A DNA stretch of 64,000 nt from Hymenobacter edaphi (GTDB lineage: Bacteria; Bacteroidota; Bacteroidia; Cytophagales; Hymenobacteraceae), in the NCBI RefSeq assembly GCF_003258365.1, contig NZ_QHKM01000005.1:248001-312000 (forward strand), in the 5' to 3' direction. Shown in pieces: positions 16,732 to 26,994 of this stretch (its first letter is position 1; the number at the start of each line of letters is the position of its first letter). The notes beneath the pieces are model-generated. The model searched no databases. It was not told the DNA's origin and saw nothing but the letters and a program-made list of their open reading frames with translations. The translations under genes were made by a program, and so were the position numbers.

Positions 16732-18591
16732 CTATTCCATTTCTTTTTCGTACGGCAGGTTCGACGAAACGGTCTGCGAGTACGGAATGTGCTGCGGAAT
16801 GAAGTCTTCGGGCGCACCGGGCTTGCTGTAGTCGTAGGGCCAGCGGTACACGGCGGGAATGGCGCCGGGCCAGTTACCGTGGCCGGGCTCCACCGGCGTC
16901 GTCCACTCCAGGGTCGTCGAGTTCCAGGGGTTTTCCGTAGCGCGGCGGCCGCGGAAGATACTGTACACGAAGTTGAAGAGGAAGATGAACTGCGCGAAGA
17001 ACGCCATGATGGCGGCAATCGAGATGAACGTGTTCAGGTCCCCGAACTGGTTGAACGACTCATAAGCCGTGTAAGCGTAGTAGCGGCGGGGGAAGCCGGC
17101 AATACCCACGTAGTGCATCGGCAGGAACACCAAGTAAGCAGCCAGGATGGTCAGCCAGAAGTGCACGTAGCCGAGCTTCTCGTCCATCATGCGGCCGAAC
17201 ATCTTGGGGAACCAGTGGTATACCCCGGCGAACATGCCAAAGAAGGCGGACGAACCCATTACCAAGTGGAAGTGAGCTACCACGAAGTAGGTGTTGTGCA
17301 TCTGAATGTCCAGCGCCGCGTTGCCCAGGATGATACCCGTCAGACCGCCCGACACGAACAGCGACACGAAGCCGATAGCAAACAGCATGGCGGCGGTGAA
17401 GCGGATGTTACCGCGCCAGAGCGTGGCCAGCCAGTTGAAGGTCTTCACGGCCGAAGGCACAGCAATAATCAGCGTCAGGAACATAAACACCGACCCGAGG
17501 AAGGGGTTCATGCCGGTTACGAACATGTGGTGAGCCCACACAACGAACGAGAGCAGCGAAATACCGATCAGCGAGCCAATCATGGCGCGGTAGCCGAAGA
17601 TGGGCTTGCGGGCATTCGTGGCCAGTACTTCGGACACGATACCCATGGCGGGCATGATTACGATGTACACCTCGGGGTGACCCAGGAACCAGAACAGGTG
17701 CTGGAACAGGATGGGCGAACCACCCACGTGGTTCAGCGCCTCACCACCGATGTAGATGTCGGACAGGAAGAACGAGGTGCCGAACGAACGGTCGAAGATC
17801 AGCAGCAGCGCCGCCGAGAACAGTACCGGGAAGGAGAGCAGACCCAGGATGGCCGTCAGGAAGAACGACCAGATGGTCAGCGGCAGCTTGGCCATCGACA
17901 TGCCGGCCGTGCGCAGGTTGATGATGGTGGTGATGTAGTTCACCCCACCCAACAGCTGCGACACAATGAACAGCGCCATCGATACCAGCCACAGCGTCTG
18001 GCCGGCGCCCGAGCCGGGAATGGCCTGGGGCAGGGCCGACAGCGGCGGGTAAATTGTCCAGCCAGCGGATGCGGGGCCGGTTTCGAGGAACAGCGAGATA
18101 AACATGATAACGCCGGCCACGAAGAAGAACCAGAACGAGAGCATGTTCATAAAGCCCGAAGCCATGTCACGGGCCCCCACCTGCAGCGGAATCAGGAAGT
18201 TCGAGAACGTGCCCGACAGACCTGCCGTCAGTACGAAGAACACCATGATGGTGCCGTGCATGGTCACCAGGGCGAGGTAGAATTCGGGATTGAGCTTACC
18301 GCCTTCCACCCAGCGGCCCAGCAGCGGCTCCAGCCAGGTCAGCTGCGCCTCGGGCCAGCCGAGTTGAATGCGGAACAGCGTCGAAAGCGTGGCACCGATG
18401 AATGCCCAGACAATGCCCGAAATCAGGAACTGCTTGGCAATCCACTTGTGGTCTTGGCTGAAGACGTACTTGAACAGCCAATGCTGGTCGTGGTGGTCGT
18501 GCTCGTCGTGGTGGTCACCGGCGGCGTGGTGTTGCACGTGCGGCGCTTCCTGCGCGTGGGCCCCGCCCGTCGGAATATTAGTTGCAGCCAT
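16732..18591 (-). CDS. coxA: Cytochrome c oxidase subunit I (aa3 type)
   Basis: A 619-residue protein, the catalytic subunit holding heme a and the heme a3-CuB centre. Seen: a His-rich N-terminus (HDHHDEH-like), about twelve membrane helices, the FLGHPEVYIVIMP segment that supplies the CuB His and the cross-linked Tyr, the WAHHMFVTG pair of CuB His ligands, and the VAHFHLVMG heme-ligand helix. Presence of the Tyr in HPEVY places it in the A-type oxidases. It is 24 bases downstream of coxB and ends 24 bases before a hairpin terminator. Length and motifs match complete family members. Confidence 0.96.
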   Translation of the reverse strand: MAATNIPTGGAHAQEAPHVQHHAAGDHHDEHDHHDQHWLFKYVFSQDHKWIAKQFLISGIVWAFIGATLSTLFRIQLGWPEAQLTWLEPLLGRWVEGGKLNPEFYLALVTMHGTIMVFFVLTAGLSGTFSNFLIPLQVGARDMASGFMNMLSFWFFFVAGVIMFISLFLETGPASAGWTIYPPLSALPQAIPGSGAGQTLWLVSMALFIVSQLLGGVNYITTIINLRTAGMSMAKLPLTIWSFFLTAILGLLSFPVLFSAALLLIFDRSFGTSFFLSDIYIGGEALNHVGGSPILFQHLFWFLGHPEVYIVIMPAMGIVSEVLATNARKPIFGYRAMIGSLIGISLLSFVVWAHHMFVTGMNPFLGSVFMFLTLIIAVPSAVKTFNWLATLWRGNIRFTAAMLFAIGFVSLFVSGGLTGIILGNAALDIQMHNTYFVVAHFHLVMGSSAFFGMFAGVYHWFPKMFGRMMDEKLGYVHFWLTILAAYLVFLPMHYVGIAGFPRRYYAYTAYESFNQFGDLNTFISIAAIMAFFAQFIFLFNFVYSIFRGRRATENPWNSTTLEWTTPVEPGHGNWPGAIPAVYRWPYDYSKPGAPEDFIPQHIPYSQTVSSNLPYEKEME

Positions 18592-18615
18592 CAGAAAAGC
18601 GTGCGTTAGGTTACG

Positions 18616-19689
18616 TTAGAGGGCGGCCTGAGCCTTTTCCGTCGCAGCAGGCGCAGCCGTGGTAGCGGCGGGCACCTCTTCAATCACCGGCGTCTTCTTG
18701 TTCTTGAAGGCCGCCAGTACGTCGGGGTTCTGTTCAGCAAACGACTTCTGCTGGGCGTACCAAGCTACGTAGTCGTCCGGTTCTTCCACGATGATGGTCG
18801 ACTTCATAGCGAAGTGACCACGGCCGCAGATCTGGTTACAGGCAATTTCGTAGTTGAAGTTCGGGTTGCCCGTCTGCGCCCGCATTTCGTCGGTCGTCTT
18901 GGTCGGGATAAACCAGAACTTGGTCGGCATGCCCGGCACGGCGTACATCTGCACCCGGAAGTGGGGCGAGTACACCGCGTGCAGCACGTCGCGCGAACGA
19001 ATGTGCAGCAGCACCGGCACGCCTTTCGGTACGTGCACCTCACCGGCGGTGAAGTCGTCGAGGCTACGCTGATCGTTCAGGTTGAAACCGAATTCGTTGG
19101 TCGCGTCGATCAGGCGGTAGTTGATCGGGCCCAGCTTACCGTCGCGGCCGGGGTAGCGCACGAGGAAGTTGAACTGCTTGCCCATGATTTCGAGCTCGAC
19201 CGAGTTGGCCGGGGCCGGACCCATGATGTTGGTCCACTCCTTCCAGCCGCCGAACACCAGACCTGCCATTACGATGGCCGGAATAACCGTCCAGATAACT
19301 TCGATCTTGTTGTTGTGCGAGTAAAAGAAGGCGCGGCGGCCTTCGCGGTACTGGTACTTGTACGAGTACACGAACAGGGCCACTTGCGTCAACACGAACA
19401 CGATGCCAATGATGATCATCGTAATCCAGAACATGCGCTCCGTGTGGAGACCATGCACCGACGCAATCGGCGGGTTCATTTTGTCGAAGTTGGCGATGAA
19501 GGAGTAGGCGAAAGCCGCCATACCGACCACCATGAATACCAACATCAAGATGGCATTTACCCGGTTGCTGAGGCCAATTTGGCGCACGTAGCTACCCGAG
19601 AAAATGGAAGTGAGAATCTGGAGCCGGAACAGGAGGCCGAAAACGACCAGCAGAAGCACCAGCGCCAGCAGGATACCGAGAGCAATCAT
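18616..19689 (-). CDS. coxB: Cytochrome c oxidase subunit II
   Basis: A 357-residue protein with an extra N-terminal hydrophobic segment (3-23), then two membrane helices (about 45-64 and 88-110), then a periplasmic cupredoxin domain. CuA ligands are present: H237 (DVLHAVYSP), C284, C288, H292 and M295 in CNQICGRGHFAMK. The C-terminal tail is low complexity (PAATTAAPAATEKAQ). No fused cytochrome c domain follows, so this is aa3 rather than caa3, and electrons must come from a separate cytochrome c or directly from complex III. It lies 43 bases after actF, suggesting co-transcription of both complexes. Confidence 0.95.
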   Translation of the reverse strand: MIALGILLALVLLLVVFGLLFRLQILTSIFSGSYVRQIGLSNRVNAILMLVFMVVGMAAFAYSFIANFDKMNPPIASVHGLHTERMFWITMIIIGIVFVLTQVALFVYSYKYQYREGRRAFFYSHNNKIEVIWTVIPAIVMAGLVFGGWKEWTNIMGPAPANSVELEIMGKQFNFLVRYPGRDGKLGPINYRLIDATNEFGFNLNDQRSLDDFTAGEVHVPKGVPVLLHIRSRDVLHAVYSPHFRVQMYAVPGMPTKFWFIPTKTTDEMRAQTGNPNFNYEIACNQICGRGHFAMKSTIIVEEPDDYVAWYAQQKSFAEQNPDVLAAFKNKKTPVIEEVPAATTAAPAATEKAQAAL

Positions 19690-19732
19690 TAGTTGTACGT
19701 TGTGAAAGTCAGTCGTCCGAACAGCGCGAAGC

Positions 19733-21064
19733 TTACGTGGTGTGATGCACGCTTTCCTCCACGAAGGGGTGATTTACCGGTACCAGCGAAGCTTGCGACA
19801 GGCGCTTGGTCATCAGCAGCAGGAAGCCGCCGAGGAACACGAGGCCCGTGCCAATCTCGATGATAAACCCGCTGTCGCCCTGAAGCGTTCCGGGCATGAT
19901 CATCATGTAGAAGTCCAACCAGTGGCCGATCAGCACCGCCGTCGCCACAATCTTGAGCATGATCATCTGACGCTTGGCGTCGCGGGTCATCAGCACCAGG
20001 AAGGGGAAGGCGAAGTTGATGATCAGGTTGAAGAAGAACAGCCAGGTGTACTTGCCATCAAAACCGCCGAGGCGCTGGTTGAAGTACACAGCTTCTTCCG
20101 GCAGGTTGGCGTACCAAATCAGCATGAATTGCGAGAACCATACGTAGGTCCAGAAGATGCTGAAGCCGAACATCAGCTTGCCCAGATCGTGCAGGTGGTT
20201 GGCGTTCAGGAAGCGCAGGTAACCGGCTTGCTTCAGGTAGATGGCCGTCAGCAGGATGCCGGCAATGCCCGATACCCACCACGAAGCGAAGACGTACCAG
20301 CCGAACATGGTCGAGAACCAGTGCGTGTCAATCGACATCACCCAGTCCCAGGCCGACATCGACGACGACACGGCGTAGAGCACCAGGAACATGGCCGATA
20401 CGTTGATGCTCTTGTCCCAGAAACCGGTACCACCGATCTGGTCTTCCTGCAGCGACAGGTCGCGCAGGCGCTTGGAGAAGAACCACCAGATGGCGATGAA
20501 AATCACCATGCGGGCTACGTAGAAGCCCAGGTTCAGGAAGCCGGCTTTACCGGCGATGATAGCGTCGTAGTTCGGCGAGGCCGGATCCATGATGCCTTCG
20601 GTACGCCAGTGAAACAGGTTGTGGCCGCTGGCGAAGAAGACAATCAGCATGATAACGCCACCGGGCAGAATCCAGGCGCTGAAGGCTTCGGCAATGCGGC
20701 GGACCATGATGGACCAGCCGGCGTAGGCTACCGTGTGAATAGCGACGAACACCGTGCCGACGGCCGAGATGCCGAGGAAGAACACGTTGCTCTGCCAGAG
20801 CGAAGCAAACAGGCGGCGCAGCCAGATGGGGGCATGCTCCCCACCGTGGGCCGAAGCCCCGGCGCCGTGCTCAGCGGCGGCTCCGTGGGCCGCGCCGGCT
20901 ACTTCGTGGTGACCCGCGCCCCAACCCATGGCCGAGGCAATCAGACCGATGGCCATCAATACGACCCCGGCGACGATGAACAGGATGAACCGACGACGAG
21001 CCGAAGCGGACAGCTCCAGGAACTCCGCCGAAATCGGCTCATGATGATGATGCGTTGCTGCCAT
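19733..21064 (-). CDS. actF: Alternative complex III subunit ActF
   Basis: A 443-residue integral membrane protein with about ten hydrophobic segments, related to ActC and NrfD-type quinone-interacting subunits. A His/Ala/Gly-rich stretch occurs after the first helix (about 45-80). Typical pieces are WSIMVRRIAEAF, WDWVMSIDTHWFSTMFGWYVF and WFSQFMLIWYANLPEE. Together with ActC it forms the membrane core of the quinol:cytochrome c oxidoreductase. It starts three bases after actE and is followed by coxB. Confidence 0.92.
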   Translation of the reverse strand: MAATHHHHEPISAEFLELSASARRRFILFIVAGVVLMAIGLIASAMGWGAGHHEVAGAAHGAAAEHGAGASAHGGEHAPIWLRRLFASLWQSNVFFLGISAVGTVFVAIHTVAYAGWSIMVRRIAEAFSAWILPGGVIMLIVFFASGHNLFHWRTEGIMDPASPNYDAIIAGKAGFLNLGFYVARMVIFIAIWWFFSKRLRDLSLQEDQIGGTGFWDKSINVSAMFLVLYAVSSSMSAWDWVMSIDTHWFSTMFGWYVFASWWVSGIAGILLTAIYLKQAGYLRFLNANHLHDLGKLMFGFSIFWTYVWFSQFMLIWYANLPEEAVYFNQRLGGFDGKYTWLFFFNLIINFAFPFLVLMTRDAKRQMIMLKIVATAVLIGHWLDFYMMIMPGTLQGDSGFIIEIGTGLVFLGGFLLLMTKRLSQASLVPVNHPFVEESVHHTT

Positions 21065-21066
21065 AA

Positions 21067-21789
21067 TTACTGAGCCGAGCCGTTACGAGCCTGGTCGCCC
21101 TGGCCCGGGGTTTCCGAAGCCTTGTCGGCTTGCGCCTGACCGAGCGGAGCGGTGTTTTCAGGATTGGTTTTCTCCGAAGGTTGGAGGTCCGATTGTGCCA
21201 GTTCACTCACGCCATCGGGGCCTTTGCCCTTCTGCAACACGCGAACGTACATGGCAATCTTCCACCGCTCCTCGGGGTTGACCTGCGAGCCGTGCGGCAT
21301 CATGCGGCCTTTGCCCCACTGGATGACGTGGTAGATGTGACCATCGTTCATGGTGGCGTAAGCCCCCGTGGCGTAGTTCGGAACGCCTTTGAACTTCACC
21401 CCTACCGGGCCCTGACCGTCGCCCTGCTCACCGTGGCAGTGCTGGCAGTTACGGGTGTAGAGGACTTTGCCTTCTTCAAGGTTGGCCTTGGTGTAGCGCA
21501 GCGGATTGCGAAGCACGCGCTCCGCAATACCCACGCTGTCCTTGCCGACGTGCGAGAAGTAGTTGAGCTTACCGCGGGGCACCGTGCCCACCGCCGGGGT
21601 GCGCTCGTTGATACCCATCGGGTTCACCGTGTTGGCATCAACTTGGCGCAGCGGGTCGTACGGGAGCGACTCGTACATCTGCGGCGCGTATTCCAGACCG
21701 GGGTTGTTGGCGTCGTTGCAGGCCGTAGTCAGCACCGAAGCAAACAGAATGGCCGAAGCCTGGACGCCGTATTTAAAGGAGTGCGTCAT
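21067..21789 (-). CDS. actE: Alternative complex III monoheme cytochrome c subunit ActE
   Basis: A 240-residue lipoprotein. The signal peptide ends in VLTTAC, with the lipidated Cys at 24. One heme-binding CQHCH (115-119) and a later Met-containing loop (GRMMPHGSQV) define a class I cytochrome c domain. The last 45 residues are low complexity and charged. It carries electrons from the ActAB iron-sulfur/heme module toward the oxidase on the periplasmic side. Its ATG overlaps the actD stop by one base, an arrangement that supports translational coupling. Confidence 0.93.
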   Translation of the reverse strand: MTHSFKYGVQASAILFASVLTTACNDANNPGLEYAPQMYESLPYDPLRQVDANTVNPMGINERTPAVGTVPRGKLNYFSHVGKDSVGIAERVLRNPLRYTKANLEEGKVLYTRNCQHCHGEQGDGQGPVGVKFKGVPNYATGAYATMNDGHIYHVIQWGKGRMMPHGSQVNPEERWKIAMYVRVLQKGKGPDGVSELAQSDLQPSEKTNPENTAPLGQAQADKASETPGQGDQARNGSAQ

Positions 21790-22313
21790 TATTCTTTGGT
21801 CATTTCTTTCTCGTTCACTTCGGAAGCCCCGTTGGCACGCAGCAGCTGGGTCAGGTTGCCCAGATCGGAATCTTCCTTGAGCTCGATGGCCATGACAAAC
21901 TTGTCGTCGGTCGAGCGCACATCCATCACCGGCACTTTCATCCGGGGATAGAGGCCGCTGATGGTGTAGAAGGTAATCACCATGCCGTGGCAGCAGAAGA
22001 GTACCGTCAGCTCGAAGGACACCGGAATGAACGCGGGCAGACCAATGTGGGGCTTGCCACCGATAATCATCGGCCAGTCAAACCCCAGCATGTAAATCTG
22101 CATCCACAGCGCAAACGACAGGCCGCACATGCCATAGAAGAAGGCGGCAATCGGCAGACGGGAGCGTTCGATACCCAGCGCGTCGTCGATGCCGTGCACC
22201 GGGTAGGGCGAGAAAACGTCGTAGATTTTTACGCCGGCAGCACGGACGTTCTCAATGGCGTGCAGGAGCACGTCTTCGTCCTCGAAGATGCCGAGCGCGT
22301 AACGCTTAGTCAT
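21789..22313 (-). CDS. actD: Alternative complex III subunit ActD (DUF3341)
   Basis: A 174-residue protein with an N-terminal soluble part ([19 protein letters not shown]), two membrane segments (about 58-80 and 96-117), and a C-terminal soluble part containing [21 protein letters not shown]. This is the DUF3341/ActD pattern. It is a non-catalytic membrane subunit of the complex. It overlaps actC by eight bases and actE by one base. Confidence 0.92.
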   Translation of the reverse strand: MTKRYALGIFEDEDVLLHAIENVRAAGVKIYDVFSPYPVHGIDDALGIERSRLPIAAFFYGMCGLSFALWMQIYMLGFDWPMIIGGKPHIGLPAFIPVSFELTVLFCCHGMVITFYTISGLYPRMKVPVMDVRSTDDKFVMAIELKEDSDLGNLTQLLRANGASEVNEKEMTKE

Positions 22314-23760
22314 GCTTGTTGTAGTTTACGGGGGCGGAGGCAGGAGCGCCGGTGGGGCGGTAGGCCGACTGTTGGGCGCCCGTGTTGGGGCCACCGTAGG
22401 TCGGACCGTTGTCCACACCGTATTTCAGGATCGATTTTACTTCGGCCATGTTAATCACGGGGAAGAACTTGGCGAAGAGCAGGAACAGGGTGAAGAACAG
22501 ACCCAGCGTACCCACGTAGATGCCGATGTCGATGATGGAGGGCGAGAACATAGCCCAGCTCGACGGCAGGTAGTCGCGGTGCAGCGACGTTACGATGATT
22601 ACGAAGCGTTCGAACCACATCCCGATGTTCACGATGATCGACAGAATGAAGGTCATCGGAATGCTGTAGCGCACGCGGCGGATCCACACCAGCTGGGGCG
22701 AAATCACGTTGCAGGTCATCATCGACCAGTAAGCCCACCAGTAGGGTCCCGTGGCGCGGTTGATGAAGGCGTACTGTTCAAACTCCACCTGCGAGTACCA
22801 GGCGATAAAGAACTCCGTGATGTAGGCCACACCCACGATGGAGCCCGTAATCATCATGATTTTGTTCATCAGCGCGATGTGCTCGAGCGTGATGTAATCT
22901 TCCAGCTTGAATACCACGCGGGTGATGAGCATCAGCGTGAGTACCATGGCGAAGCCGGAGAAGATAGCGCCGGCCACGAAGTAGGGCGGGAAGATGGTCG
23001 TGTGCCAGCCCGGTACCACCGAGGTAGCAAAGTCCATCGATACGATGGTGTGTACCGACAGTACCAGCGGCGTCGAAACACCAGCCAGAATCAGCGACAC
23101 CGTTTCGTAGCGCGACCAGTGCTTGGCACCGCCCTTCCAGCCGAAGCTCAGCAGGGCGTAGGCGCGGCGGGCGATGGGGCCCTTGGCACGGTCACGAATG
23201 GTAGCAAAGTCGGGCACCAGACCGGTGTACCAGAACACCAGCGACACCGAGAAGTAGGTCGAAATAGCGAATACGTCCCAGAGCAGCGGCGAATTGAAGT
23301 TCACCCACAGCGAGCCGAACGTGTTTTGCAGCGGCAGCACCCAGAATGCGAGCCAGGGGCGGCCCATGTGCAGTACCGGGAACATGGCCGCGCAGATTAC
23401 GGCGAAGATGGTCATGGCTTCGGCCGCGCGGTTGATGGAGGTCCGCCACTTCTGGCGGAACAGCAGCAGTACGGCCGAAATCAGAGTACCGGCGTGGCCG
23501 ATACCGACCCACCACACGAAGTTGGTGATGTCCCAGGCCCAGTCAACGGTTTTGTTCAGACCCCATTCCCCGATGCCGTACCACAGCGTGCGGTATACCG
23601 AGTAGAGGAATACACCAAGGAAAAACAGGGCGACGCTCAAGGCGGCCATCCAGCGGATGTTCGGCTTGGCCTCCACCTGGCGGCACACGTCCTCGGTGAC
23701 GTCGTGGTACGTCTTCCCGCTGGTTACGAGCGGTATGCGTACAGGCGAAACGTGCTGCAT
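22306..23760 (-). CDS. actC: Alternative complex III quinol-binding subunit ActC (NrfD-like)
   Basis: A 484-residue membrane protein of the NrfD/PsrC family with about ten helices. It begins [12 protein letters not shown] and contains [20 protein letters not shown], where the His/Gly region lies near the predicted quinol site, and later [19 protein letters not shown]. It oxidises menaquinol and passes electrons to the ActB iron-sulfur clusters. It sits 28 bases after actB, and its C-terminus is low complexity ([13 protein letters not shown]). Confidence 0.94.
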   Translation of the reverse strand: MQHVSPVRIPLVTSGKTYHDVTEDVCRQVEAKPNIRWMAALSVALFFLGVFLYSVYRTLWYGIGEWGLNKTVDWAWDITNFVWWVGIGHAGTLISAVLLLFRQKWRTSINRAAEAMTIFAVICAAMFPVLHMGRPWLAFWVLPLQNTFGSLWVNFNSPLLWDVFAISTYFSVSLVFWYTGLVPDFATIRDRAKGPIARRAYALLSFGWKGGAKHWSRYETVSLILAGVSTPLVLSVHTIVSMDFATSVVPGWHTTIFPPYFVAGAIFSGFAMVLTLMLITRVVFKLEDYITLEHIALMNKIMMITGSIVGVAYITEFFIAWYSQVEFEQYAFINRATGPYWWAYWSMMTCNVISPQLVWIRRVRYSIPMTFILSIIVNIGMWFERFVIIVTSLHRDYLPSSWAMFSPSIIDIGIYVGTLGLFFTLFLLFAKFFPVINMAEVKSILKYGVDNGPTYGGPNTGAQQSAYRPTGAPASAPVNYNKHD

Positions 23761-23788
23761 ATTGGTTGGTTAATTGGTTCGTGTTGAC

Positions 23789-26700
23789 TTAGGCGTTGTG
23801 GGGCTCGGCCTTTTTCTCGGCTTTCTCCACCTCAGGCGCGAAAAACTCGCTGGTGGCGCTGTTACGGATCTTGGTCAGGTACGTAACGTTGGGCTGCGTA
23901 TTCACGGCATCGAGGACTTTGAAGCCCCGCTCGCCGTCTTCGCGGCGCCAGATCTGGGCTACGCGCGAGTTCGGGTCTTTCAGGTCGCCGAACACGATGG
24001 CCTGCGTCGGGCAAGACTGGGCGCAGGCGGTTACCACCTCGCCGTCGACCGGGCGACGCTTCTGCTTTTTGGCTTCGAGCTTGCCGAGCTGAATGCGCTG
24101 CACGCACATCGAACACTTCTCGATAACGCCGCGGGCGCGCACCATCACGTCGGGGTTCAGCACCATGCGGCCCAGGTCGGTGAACATATGGCCGTTCACG
24201 CTTTCGAACTTCTCGTTGGAGTAGTACGAGAACCAGTTGAAGCGACGCACTTTGTACGGGCAGTTGTTGGCGCAGTAGCGGGTGCCCACGCAGCGGTTGT
24301 AGGTCATCTGGTTCAGACCTTCGGTGCTGTGGGTGGTAGCCAGTACCGGGCACACCGTTTCGCAGGGGGCGTGGTTGCAGTGCTGGCACATCATCGGCTG
24401 GAAGATAACCTGCGGGTTGTCCGAGGGGTCTTCCATCAGGGCGTAAGTCGACAGCTTGCCCTTGTCCTCAAAGGAGTCTTTGTGGGTTTCCGAGCTGTAG
24501 TAGCGGTCGATACGCATCCAGTGCATCTCGCGGCGGTTGATAACCTCCTGCTTGCCGACCACCGGAATGTTGTTTTCCACCTGGCACCCTACCACGCACG
24601 AGCCGCAGCCAATGCACGAGTTCAGGTCGATGGCCATGGCCCAGTGGTGGTTCTTGTACTCGTAGTCCTGCCACAGCGAAACCTTGCTGGGTTTCTCCAG
24701 GCCTTCCGGCGTGGCAATCTTGTCGTACTCGGTTACCTCCTTGGGGTTCTTAATGTACTGCTCCAGCGTTGCGACCTGCACCACCGGCTTGCGGTCCATG
24801 ATGGTGTGGTGGGTCTGCGTCTGGGCCAGCGGCTCGCGCGAACCGGTGGCTTCAATCGTCGCCGTAGCAACGTAGTTCAGAGCGTTGTCGGCCAGCGACA
24901 CCAGCGGGAAGGCGTTGGCGCCTACTTTGTCGGCCACCATGCCCGCTTTGGTGCGGCCGTAGCCGAGGGCAATGCCGATGGTGCCCTGCGCCTGACCCGG
25001 CTGGATCAGCACCGGCAACTCCACCGATTTGCCGTTGGCGGTTACTTTCACCACGTCGCCCTGCTCCCAGCCTTTCTCTTTGGCCATGGCGCGCGGCACC
25101 GTCACGTAGTTGCCCCAGGTAGCTTTCGATACCGGGTCGGGCAGTTCCTGCAGCCAGGGGTTGTTGGCTTCCGAACCGTCGCCGAGGCCTACTTTCTCGT
25201 AGATGGCCAGCTCGATACCGCCGGTTTTGGCCGTCGGAGCCGTAGCCTGACCAGCCGGGGCCAACTGCGCGGCCGGAGCCGGCAGCAGCGTACCCGTAGC
25301 TACACCGTCGTGCACGGCCTTGTCCCAACCGGCCTGGAAGTTACCGCCCAGGATACCGCGCCAGTTGTTGCGCAGGTAGTTGTAGTAGGTGTTGGGGTTG
25401 CCGGCCCAGGTCAGCAGGCTTTCCTGCGCCTGACGAGTCTTGAACAGCGGCGTGATTACCGGCTGCGAGAGGCTCAGCGAGCCACGCTTGGGTTCGTAGT
25501 CGTTCCACGACTCCATCCAGTGGTGGTCGGGGCACTGGTACTGGCAGAGCGCGCCGGTTTCGTCGGCCGTGTGGTTGAACGAAATCGACACCAGGCCTTT
25601 GTTGGCCAGCGCTGCGGCGACTTTGTCACCCATCGGGTGGTCGTACACCGGGTTGGCGTGGTAGAAGATAACGGCGCCGTAGTTGCCGATACCATTCACG
25701 AAGTTGGCCATGCGCTGGTCGTCGCCCTGACGCACGTACGAGGGAGCGGCGGCGTTGATGGCGGCCGTGCCCAGCGAAGCGTTGATGGCGGCTACCAGAG
25801 CCTGTACGTTGGCGTCGTTCGAGCCCGAAACCACCAGACCGCCGTTGCCGGCCGCTTTCAGTTCCGAGGCAGCCAGGTACAGCGCGTTGGCCATGATATC
25901 CTTTTTCGGATCGGCCGGCTTGGCGGGCATGGTGCCGCTCACCACTGCGTTGTACAGCTGCTGGGCGATGGTGCCCATCTGCGAGGGTTTAACCGCGGCG
26001 CGTACGTCGGCGTTGGAACCCGTCAGCGACATGTTCGTCTCGAACTGGATGTGGCGCGACATGCTGCGCTTCTCCGACGAAACCTTGCGGTTCACGATGT
26101 ACTGCGCGGCGTACTCTACCGGCGAAATCCAGGTGCCGAGGAAGTCGGCACCCAGGCTCACGATAACCGAAGCCTTGCTGAAGTCGTAACCCGGCACTAC
26201 ACCACCATTGGCGCGCAGCAGGGCCGACACCGAGTTGGCGTCGTACTGCACGTGCTCCACGCCCGCAAAGCGGCCCGCGAAGTCGGCAATGGCGCGCTTG
26301 GTGCTCGGGCTGATAATCGTGTGCGACACGATGGCAATGCGGCCGGCCGAAGCCAGACGCGTGCGGATTTCCTGGTCGACTTTATCCTTGTCAGCCGCCT
26401 TGCCGTTGATGGCAAACGACTGCAGGCGGGCGCCGTCGTAGAGGCTCAGCACCGAGGCTTGGGCGCGGGCCGAAAGACCACCGCGCGTAACCGGTGACTC
26501 GGGGTTGCCTTCGAGCTTGATCGGACGGCCTTCGCGCGTCTTCACCAGCACGCTGTTGTAGTCCTGACCGGTGAAGTAGGTCGAGGCGTAGAAGTTGGCA
26601 ATACCCGGATCAACCTCTTCGGGCTTGTTCAGGTACGGAATGGCTTTGCGCACCGGCGCCTCGCAGCTGGCCAGCGTAGCAGCAGCCAGGCCGAAGCCCA

Positions 26701-26857
26701 TCAGCTTGAGGAAGTCGCGGCGCGGAGCTACCGTATCGTCCGACGAGGGACGGCTCTCCTTCATGGGGATGCCGAACTCGCTCAGGGCGTTATGCAGAAA
26801 CTCCGGCGAGTTTTCGAGCTCCTCGATTCCCTTCCAGTACTTAGGCGACTCTTGCAT
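23789..26857 (-). CDS. actB: Alternative complex III iron-sulfur subunit ActB
   Basis: A 1022-residue protein from ATG 26857 (MQESPKYWKG). A Tat-type motif RRDFLKLMGFG (46-56) is followed by a hydrophobic run. Residues about 90-700 form a molybdopterin-oxidoreductase-like domain which in this family is thought to lack the cofactor. The C-terminal ferredoxin domain starts with C748-x2-C-x2-C-x3-C and has further Cys sets near 824-836, 856-866, 915-918 and 945-949. That matches three [4Fe-4S] clusters plus one [3Fe-4S] cluster (the CVGTRYCANNC segment). It accepts electrons from ActC and passes them to ActA hemes. It follows actA. Confidence 0.95.
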   Translation of the reverse strand: MQESPKYWKGIEELENSPEFLHNALSEFGIPMKESRPSSDDTVAPRRDFLKLMGFGLAAATLASCEAPVRKAIPYLNKPEEVDPGIANFYASTYFTGQDYNSVLVKTREGRPIKLEGNPESPVTRGGLSARAQASVLSLYDGARLQSFAINGKAADKDKVDQEIRTRLASAGRIAIVSHTIISPSTKRAIADFAGRFAGVEHVQYDANSVSALLRANGGVVPGYDFSKASVIVSLGADFLGTWISPVEYAAQYIVNRKVSSEKRSMSRHIQFETNMSLTGSNADVRAAVKPSQMGTIAQQLYNAVVSGTMPAKPADPKKDIMANALYLAASELKAAGNGGLVVSGSNDANVQALVAAINASLGTAAINAAAPSYVRQGDDQRMANFVNGIGNYGAVIFYHANPVYDHPMGDKVAAALANKGLVSISFNHTADETGALCQYQCPDHHWMESWNDYEPKRGSLSLSQPVITPLFKTRQAQESLLTWAGNPNTYYNYLRNNWRGILGGNFQAGWDKAVHDGVATGTLLPAPAAQLAPAGQATAPTAKTGGIELAIYEKVGLGDGSEANNPWLQELPDPVSKATWGNYVTVPRAMAKEKGWEQGDVVKVTANGKSVELPVLIQPGQAQGTIGIALGYGRTKAGMVADKVGANAFPLVSLADNALNYVATATIEATGSREPLAQTQTHHTIMDRKPVVQVATLEQYIKNPKEVTEYDKIATPEGLEKPSKVSLWQDYEYKNHHWAMAIDLNSCIGCGSCVVGCQVENNIPVVGKQEVINRREMHWMRIDRYYSSETHKDSFEDKGKLSTYALMEDPSDNPQVIFQPMMCQHCNHAPCETVCPVLATTHSTEGLNQMTYNRCVGTRYCANNCPYKVRRFNWFSYYSNEKFESVNGHMFTDLGRMVLNPDVMVRARGVIEKCSMCVQRIQLGKLEAKKQKRRPVDGEVVTACAQSCPTQAIVFGDLKDPNSRVAQIWRREDGERGFKVLDAVNTQPNVTYLTKIRNSATSEFFAPEVEKAEKKAEPHNA

Positions 26858-26994
26858 GTGTGTATGGGTACTTAGGGACTGCGCGGTGACGTATAAGCGG
26901 CCGTCACAGGGCCCAAGTTTTTCTCTGTTTCGACGTGAAAGCGGAACGGGAGGCGCCGAGCTAGGCCAGCGCCTCCTGAGTTCCAATCAACCTA

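Noticed and set aside
18616-19689. caa3-type subunit II with fused cytochrome c
   Set aside because: No CxxCH occurs after the CuA domain; the tail is low complexity.
23774-26497. A 907-codon open frame antisense to actB
   Set aside because: High-GC codon bias leaves long antisense frames open. The minus strand encodes complete ActB, while the plus-strand translation is His/Val/Arg-rich without any family motif.
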